Below, piece after piece: positions 59,387-64,000 of a stretch of DNA of 64,000 nt. Source of the stretch: Cafeteria roenbergensis (lineage: Eukaryota; Sar; Bigyra; Bicosoecida; Cafeteriaceae); assembly GCA_008330645.1 (NCBI GenBank), contig VLTN01000034.1, forward strand, positions 62,001 to 126,000, read 5' to 3'. Positions within the stretch are counted from its first letter, which is position 1, and each line of letters opens with the position of its first letter. The notes beneath the pieces were generated by a model, which saw nothing but the letters and a program-made list of their open reading frames with translations, ran no database searches and was not told the DNA's origin. A program made the position numbers and the translations under genes.

Positions 59387-59856
59387 AGCGTGCCACGTGG
59401 CACTCGCATCCCGCCCGGCGGCCCCGCGCATCCCGCTCGCCCCCCCCCCCCCCCGCTCCGCTGCGTCGCTGCGTCGTTGCGTCGCTGATGCGCTGATTCG
59501 CCAATGCGTCGATTGCAACTTCTGCCCGAGTTGGGGCAGTTCACATCGTCGCGGCCAGCCGCAGCGGCATGGTCGCTCTTCGTCGCGGATGGCAGCTCAC
59601 TGGGCTTGCCAGTTAGGCCGTGTGCGTGGCGCGAGGCAGTGGTCGCGCGGGTCACCAACAAATACAGTCTGGACGCGAAACAAGCTAGCAACACATCGCA
59701 ATCGGGGACACAGGCGCCGACGCGCAGCCACGCGCGACGAGGCCGGGCCAGGCACCGCCCCCCACCGCCCCGCACGCACACCAAAACGCGTGTGGCGGTG
59801 CGCACGCAGGACTTTTTTGGGGGGGAGTGCGAGGTCCGGCTAGCCCGAGCCGTCGT
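59387..59856. other. Convergent 3' region S28 peptidase / GTP cyclohydrolase II
   Basis: 470 bp between facing stop codons. It holds a C run of about 16 at 59439-59455, followed by degenerate TGCGTCGC repeats to about 59510. No RNA gene is recognised. Confidence 0.55.
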
Positions 59857-61593
59857 TCAAGGCATGCGAGCAGAAGCGGCCGCATCCCGCAGCCAGCCCT
59901 GCGGAATGGCGTGGCCCATGCGGTCGGCTTTCGCTTGCATGTACCCCGCCGCCAAGGCCGAAGGTGGCGCCACCAGGTGCGGTTCCGCTGCGTCGACCGC
60001 CACCCCGAGCGCGGTCAGCTGCTCGGCCTTGCGCGGGTTGTTCGAGAGAAGCCGGATCCCCGACCCCGGAAGGCCGCCCAGGGGGCCCTGAATGGCGAGC
60101 CCCGCGTCGAATAGGGCGTCCCTGGCAGCGTCATACCGCCTGGTGTCGTCGGCAAGCCCAAGCATGCGATTGGCGTCCACGGTATCGGCGCCGCCTCGCT
60201 GAAGCGAGTAGGCTGCCGCCTTGGCAGCCAGCCCGATGCCGCGCCCCTCCTGGGGCAGGTACACCACGGCCCCAGGCGCCGCGGCGCTGGGGTGGTCCGC
60301 CCTGGCCCGCGCGCGACGGAGCGCCTGCGCAAGCTGCTGGGCGCAGTCGCACTTGACTGAGCCGAAGAGCTCAGATGTCGCGCAGGCGTCGTGCACGCGA
60401 ACGAGAGGCAGGGACAGGGGGGCGCCCGTGGCCGGCGGGACGCTGGCAGCCGACTGCGGTGCTGGCAATGTTGCCCCAGCGGCGACCCCGGCCGATGGAG
60501 GGGCGGCGCCTTGTTCAGACGACGCAACCGGGCTGGCAGCAGTCACTGTCCCCTCGCGCGCCACTGCTGCCGCTGCTGCTGCCGCCGCTGCCCGCCCCGT
60601 TCCTGCCAGCTGCTGCTTCTGCTTCTGCTGCTGCTGCTGCTGCTGCTGCAGCGCGTTCAGCCGCCAGAGCAAGTACGGCCGCGCTGGGTCACCAGGCTCC
60701 TTGGCCGCCAGCGACTCGCACGCCAGACACTCCTCAGGCGCGGCGCGGCCGCTGGCGTCAGAGGCTGCGCAGCCGGGGCAAAGGTCGACGCTGTGCGCGG
60801 GCAGTTGCAGGCCGACGGCATCCTCGGCCTTGGCTTCGTTTGCGACCGCCGCGGCGACGACCCACGCGGGCCACGCCACGAGAGCAGACGCCTCAACGCC
60901 CGCCTCGTTCACGTACACGCGAAGGTCCATTTCGCCGTCCTCGGTCGGCAGCCAGCAGCGCGAAGCGAGCCAGAACGGACCTCGCATTGCGGCCGCGCGG
61001 CCGGCTGCCAGTCGACGCAGGTCAGTGGCACGCCGACGGCGCGCCGCGCGCGCCTGCCGCAATCCCAAAGAAGTCACATCACCACTGGAGCCGCCGATCG
61101 CGTCATGCGGTCTCGGGTGGCCGGACTGGAGCGCTGGCGAGCCAAGCGGCATGAGCGCCGCAACCGAGCTGGCAGGTTCCACGCGCCCTTGGCGAGCAAG
61201 GCCTGGCGAGGAGGCTGGACGGACGATCGTTCCTGCCGTCGGAGGCACACTGGGGCCGCGGCCGTCGCCGGTTGGCGCGTGGAGAAGCTCGTCCCTCAGC
61301 GCACGAGTTCCAGACGCGTGACCCGTCGCCAACCCGCGACGGCCTGCTGGCGACCCAACGCTGGCTACCGACGGCCCAAGACAGCTTGACGCTCCGCCCT
61401 GGCTGCCGGAGGGGGGCGAGGTTTGGGCCCCGGCCGCCGCGCCGGCAGAAGCCGTGGAACTTGCAGTCGAGGGCGGGGACGGCGTGCGGGCAAACTGGGC
61501 GTCTCGCGCCATGGCTTGCGAGAAGCCGAACATGAACGGGCTTGGCCCAAGCAAACGCGAGACGACATCGTCCCGCGGGGGGAGAGCTGCCAT
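59857..61593 (-). CDS. GTP cyclohydrolase II domain protein with large internal insertion
   Basis: 578 aa from ATG 61593 (MAALPPRDDVVSRLLGPSPF). GTP cyclohydrolase II opens the GTP ring in the first step of riboflavin synthesis. Residues 1-205 are disordered Ser/Ala/Pro-rich. The catalytic domain begins near 212 (WLPTEDGEMDLRVYV) but is interrupted. About 270-395 contain CPGC...CLAC, which looks like a two-CxxC zinc site, then a poly-Gln tract and an Ala run. The domain resumes at RVHDACATSELFGSVKCDCA, keeping the three zinc Cys, then YLPQEGRGIGL and ANRMLGLADD, and LSNNPRKAEQL. No dihydroxybutanone-phosphate synthase domain is attached, unlike plant/bacterial RibBA. The fungal uracil-catabolism homologue URC1 shares this fold and is a real alternative. 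Confidence 0.85.
   Translation of the reverse strand: MAALPPRDDVVSRLLGPSPFMFGFSQAMARDAQFARTPSPPSTASSTASAGAAAGAQTSPPSGSQGGASSCLGPSVASVGSPAGRRGLATGHASGTRALRDELLHAPTGDGRGPSVPPTAGTIVRPASSPGLARQGRVEPASSVAALMPLGSPALQSGHPRPHDAIGGSSGDVTSLGLRQARAARRRRATDLRRLAAGRAAAMRGPFWLASRCWLPTEDGEMDLRVYVNEAGVEASALVAWPAWVVAAAVANEAKAEDAVGLQLPAHSVDLCPGCAASDASGRAAPEECLACESLAAKEPGDPARPYLLWRLNALQQQQQQQQKQKQQLAGTGRAAAAAAAAAVAREGTVTAASPVASSEQGAAPPSAGVAAGATLPAPQSAASVPPATGAPLSLPLVRVHDACATSELFGSVKCDCAQQLAQALRRARARADHPSAAAPGAVVYLPQEGRGIGLAAKAAAYSLQRGGADTVDANRMLGLADDTRRYDAARDALFDAGLAIQGPLGGLPGSGIRLLSNNPRKAEQLTALGVAVDAAEPHLVAPPSALAAGYMQAKADRMGHAIPQGWLRDAAASARMP
60613..60660 (+). repeat. (CTG)n / (CAG)n run coding poly-Gln inside the GTP cyclohydrolase II gene
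   Basis: CTG/CTT triplets on the plus strand; the coding strand gives nine Gln, then a Lys/Gln mix and Leu, within the insertion of the catalytic domain. Confidence 0.85.
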
Positions 61594-61858
61594 TTCTGCC
61601 CCACGGCCGCCTTGCGAGTGTCCCGGCGACCGTCGGAGCATTCGCAGCGACACGTCACCAGCAGGGCGACCGGATGGCAGAGCCGCAACCAATTCGAGGC
61701 GTGTTCCCGCCGCGTTCTGCGCCCACCAGCGGCGCGAGCGAGGGTGAATGTCGCCCCCCTTGCGATCGTGCGCGCGTGTCGCAGGAGCGAGCGCTTGTGT
61801 GCCTTGTGCGAGCCGCTGCGCCGCTGCGAGCCAACTGCCTTGCGCGGAGTTTCCAAGT

Positions 61859-64000
61859 TCACATCCACGCTTGCCAGCCCCTGTACAGAACGGCCAGGTG
61901 CCGCATGTCAGTGGCTTGCTCAATGAGGAAGCGGCACTGCGCGGCTGGGTCAAGGTCTCGCTGCAACAGGCTCTCGTGGCCCTGGAGCTTCTCTTGGCAC
62001 CTGGAGAGGGCCTTTCGCGCACGGGCCTCAGCCTCCCCCCCCGCGAACGCGCCAGCGTTGGCCACAGCCGCGGCCGCAAGCCGAGCAGCAGTCGCGGCGC
62101 CTCGCCTGGCAGCGAGTGCCTCTGGAGCCAGCGTGTCCCGCTCAGCAGGCGGCGAGCCGCCGTCTTCCTCGGCCTCGTAGCGCGGCCCGGCAGCCTCGTC
62201 TGCCTCGCTGCTGCCGGCCGATTCGGCACCCGCTTCGGCATCCTCGTCCGCCTCGGCACCCCGAGCAGCCCGCAGAACGGAGCCTGCCACTGACATCGAC
62301 CGCCCTGCAACGGACCTGCCCCGCTCCCGCTCAAGCTGCCGGATCCGCTCCTCCTCCTCCATGCGCGCTTGCCACAGCATACGCTGCCGTCCGTCCGCCA
62401 GCCACTTGCACAGCGGGTCGTCGAGCACCACCCCAATCACGGCGCCGAGGGCCGAAGGCGCCGCCCTCATGCTGGCAAGCGACGCCTCGAGGCCCTGCCG
62501 GAACCCGGCCTCAACACCCCCAGCGCCCATCGCCGCAGTCAGGTCCCGCGTCAGCCGGAACGGCACAAGCTCCGGCGTGTGCAGCAGAGCCGCCTGCTCG
62601 AAGCTCACCCCGAAATCGATGTGCACCACCTCGCCCATTGAAGGCACCATCATCACGTTGCTCAAGTGGCGGTCACCAAGCCCGACGACGTGTCCCGCGG
62701 CACTAGCAGCCGCCAGGCTCGCAGAAAACGCCCTGCGCCGCTGCAGCGCCGCCTCCGGGTGCGGGAAGCGCTCCAGGAAGAGCCAGTGCAGAGCCGGCCT
62801 GACCATTGCCGAAAAGATATGCTTCATGACTGCGACGCGCCCCTCGACCGGCTCAGATTCCGCGTCCCGGACCCGCCTCACAACTTCTTGCTGCGGTGCG
62901 TCGTGCGGCCGGTATCGCTCGTGCATGGAGGTGATGGGCTGCTGCAGGGGTACGGCACCCTCGACGAACTCCAGCACGCCAGCGGCGCGCGTGACTGGGA
63001 CCACGCGGTAGGTGCGGAGCGACAGCCCCCTCGCCCGAGCCGGGGCATCGCCCGCCCACAGCCCGTTGCACGCCTGGAAGTACCTTTGGACCAGCATGTC
63101 TTGCCGCAAGTCCGGGTCCCTCTTGGCCACCTGCCTGTGTCGCCGGCCGTCTGACCCGTGCAGAGCCCAAATCTTGGGCAACGACAGCCCTGACGTGGAG
63201 ACGACTGCCTTGGAGTCTGCCGCAAGCAGGCGCACAGCCGGGGCCAGCAGCGCGCCGCCGGCAAGGCTGCCCGCTGCCGCTGCCCTGAGCGACTCCACGC
63301 GGGCCCTGCCAACGCCAAGGCCGCCAGCGCCCGCCACGCCAAGCGCCCAGCTACCCTCTGCCACGCCGCCTCCGGCTTCCTGCGGCAGCGGCGACCACGA
63401 CGGCACGGCGCCCGTCACGGCCCGAGCAAGCGAGACAAGAGGCGTTGAGCGAGGAAACGCGGCACCAGGACCGAGGCTCGCTCCAGCACTGCTGCTGCTG
63501 CTGCCCCGCACCGCAGACCCGCCCACACCCTGCACCGAGCCGTCCCACCACCGGGACGGCAACGTCCGCGAAACCGCAGCGAACGCCTCGTCGCACTCCG
63601 CCTCCGCCGCTTCCACCACTTCCCGCGATAAGCCCCCCAGCACTCGCTCCCCACGCTCCCGCCGGCACTCCACAACGGCCAAACAAGCTGCCGCAACAGC
63701 CTCCGCGACGGCACCAGCAGCGCCGTCGCCATCGAGGTCTGCTGTCAGCACAGGGAGCGCCGGCAGGGCCACGAGCGGGACCCCGCCGCGCGTAGGCAGG
63801 ATCGAAGTGAGCGCCGGGCCGATCCCCCCGGCCGCTCGATGACGCCGCTCCCGCTGCTTGACCAGCTCCTCCGGGTCACCCCCGGCAGCCGCAATCGCGG
63901 CTTCAACGACCGCTGCAGCGCCTCCGCCGCCCCCACCCCCGCCGCCACCGTCCGTGCCATCGCCTGCAAGGCAAATGGCCGACAAGTCGACGTCCTTGCC
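61859..64000 (-). CDS. ATM: ATM-type PI3-kinase-related protein kinase, C-terminal part (partial at right edge)
   Basis: DNA-damage Ser/Thr kinase. 713 residues are present, in frame to the window edge, so the start, HEAT-repeat body and most of the FAT region lie beyond 64000. The kinase domain holds the ATM pattern: ALHGSDGRRHRQVAKRDPDLRQDMLVQ, LSLRTYRVVPVTRAAGVLEF, catalytic loop LGDRHLSNVM (ATM has LGDRHVQNI), HIDFGVSFEQ and PFRLTRDLTAAMG. The FATC end reads LIEQATDMRHLAVLYRGWQAW plus Met, close to animal ATM. ATR and TOR differ in their FATC and loops. A 130-residue Ala/Glu/Arg-rich insert separates the kinase from FATC. The nearest upstream minus-strand stop region to the cyclohydrolase gene leaves 265 bp of spacer. 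Confidence 0.92.
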   Translation of the reverse strand, partial: GKDVDLSAICLAGDGTDGGGGGGGGGGAAAVVEAAIAAAGGDPEELVKQRERRHRAAGGIGPALTSILPTRGGVPLVALPALPVLTADLDGDGAAGAVAEAVAAACLAVVECRRERGERVLGGLSREVVEAAEAECDEAFAAVSRTLPSRWWDGSVQGVGGSAVRGSSSSSAGASLGPGAAFPRSTPLVSLARAVTGAVPSWSPLPQEAGGGVAEGSWALGVAGAGGLGVGRARVESLRAAAAGSLAGGALLAPAVRLLAADSKAVVSTSGLSLPKIWALHGSDGRRHRQVAKRDPDLRQDMLVQRYFQACNGLWAGDAPARARGLSLRTYRVVPVTRAAGVLEFVEGAVPLQQPITSMHERYRPHDAPQQEVVRRVRDAESEPVEGRVAVMKHIFSAMVRPALHWLFLERFPHPEAALQRRRAFSASLAAASAAGHVVGLGDRHLSNVMMVPSMGEVVHIDFGVSFEQAALLHTPELVPFRLTRDLTAAMGAGGVEAGFRQGLEASLASMRAAPSALGAVIGVVLDDPLCKWLADGRQRMLWQARMEEEERIRQLERERGRSVAGRSMSVAGSVLRAARGAEADEDAEAGAESAGSSEADEAAGPRYEAEEDGGSPPAERDTLAPEALAARRGAATAARLAAAAVANAGAFAGGEAEARARKALSRCQEKLQGHESLLQRDLDPAAQCRFLIEQATDMRHLAVLYRGWQAWM

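Noticed and set aside
59439-59455. C homopolymer as a functional element
   Set aside because: It lies between two 3' ends and is most simply slippage sequence; its exact length may also be a sequencing artefact.
1-64000. CRISPR arrays, insertion sequences, prophage or bacterial operons
   Set aside because: No spaced palindromic repeats, transposase motifs, or Shine-Dalgarno-led gene strings are seen; the genes are spliced and eukaryotic.

Overview
This window is nuclear DNA from a GC-rich protist. Three things show that it is eukaryotic: spliced genes, eukaryote-only proteins (CCT4, RAB1, VTI1, PP4R3, ATM) and mitochondrial transit peptides. I place 21 protein genes, 12 of them interrupted by 22 introns of about 116-899 bp. 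Every intron model closes in frame, 21 of 22 donors read GTGAG, and most acceptors read CGCAG. No plastid gene is visible. The style (GC-rich, gene-dense, Ala/Gly/Pro/Ser-rich proteins, short introns) fits a small heterotrophic or algal protist such as a stramenopile. The lineage is a guess and cannot be fixed from this window.

Left part (1-18.9 kb). A mitochondrial branched-chain ketoacid dehydrogenase E1-alpha gene runs off the left edge on the minus strand. A large low-complexity WD40-like protein follows on the plus strand. Next is a 2045-aa minus-strand potassium channel with two complete 6TM-pore-CNBD units in one chain. Then come the spliced 2-oxoglutarate dehydrogenase E2 (DLST), a small ankyrin protein and a CHCHD2/MIX17-like twin CX9C protein.

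Middle part (19-43.2 kb). In order: an F-box-like multi-membrane protein; a large ankyrin protein with many triplet repeats; a 1021-aa fusion of a CrtC/AttH-type lipocalin-like module and an isoprenyl diphosphate synthase; a mitochondrial bL25-like ribosomal protein; a secreted protein resembling a TIM-barrel hydrolase; the SNARE VTI1; and a 1917-aa PP4R3/SMEK phosphatase subunit.

Right part (43.8-64 kb). In order: RAB1; a GPH-type MFS_2 transporter with a long C-terminal extension; a secreted Cys-containing protein; CCT4; a second secreted hydrolase-like protein with a DUF5648-like tail; an S28 serine carboxypeptidase diverging from it across only 148 bp; a GTP cyclohydrolase II with an inserted CxxC/CxxC and polyQ segment; and the C-terminal 713 residues of an ATM-type kinase running off the right edge.

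The genes do not form a pathway or operon. Neighbours alternate in strand and mix mitochondrial metabolism, trafficking, folding, DNA-damage signalling and secreted hydrolases, which is normal for a compact nuclear genome. The least ordinary items are the AttH-isoprenyl synthase fusion, the two-unit K+ channel, the F-box membrane protein and the interrupted GTP cyclohydrolase II.
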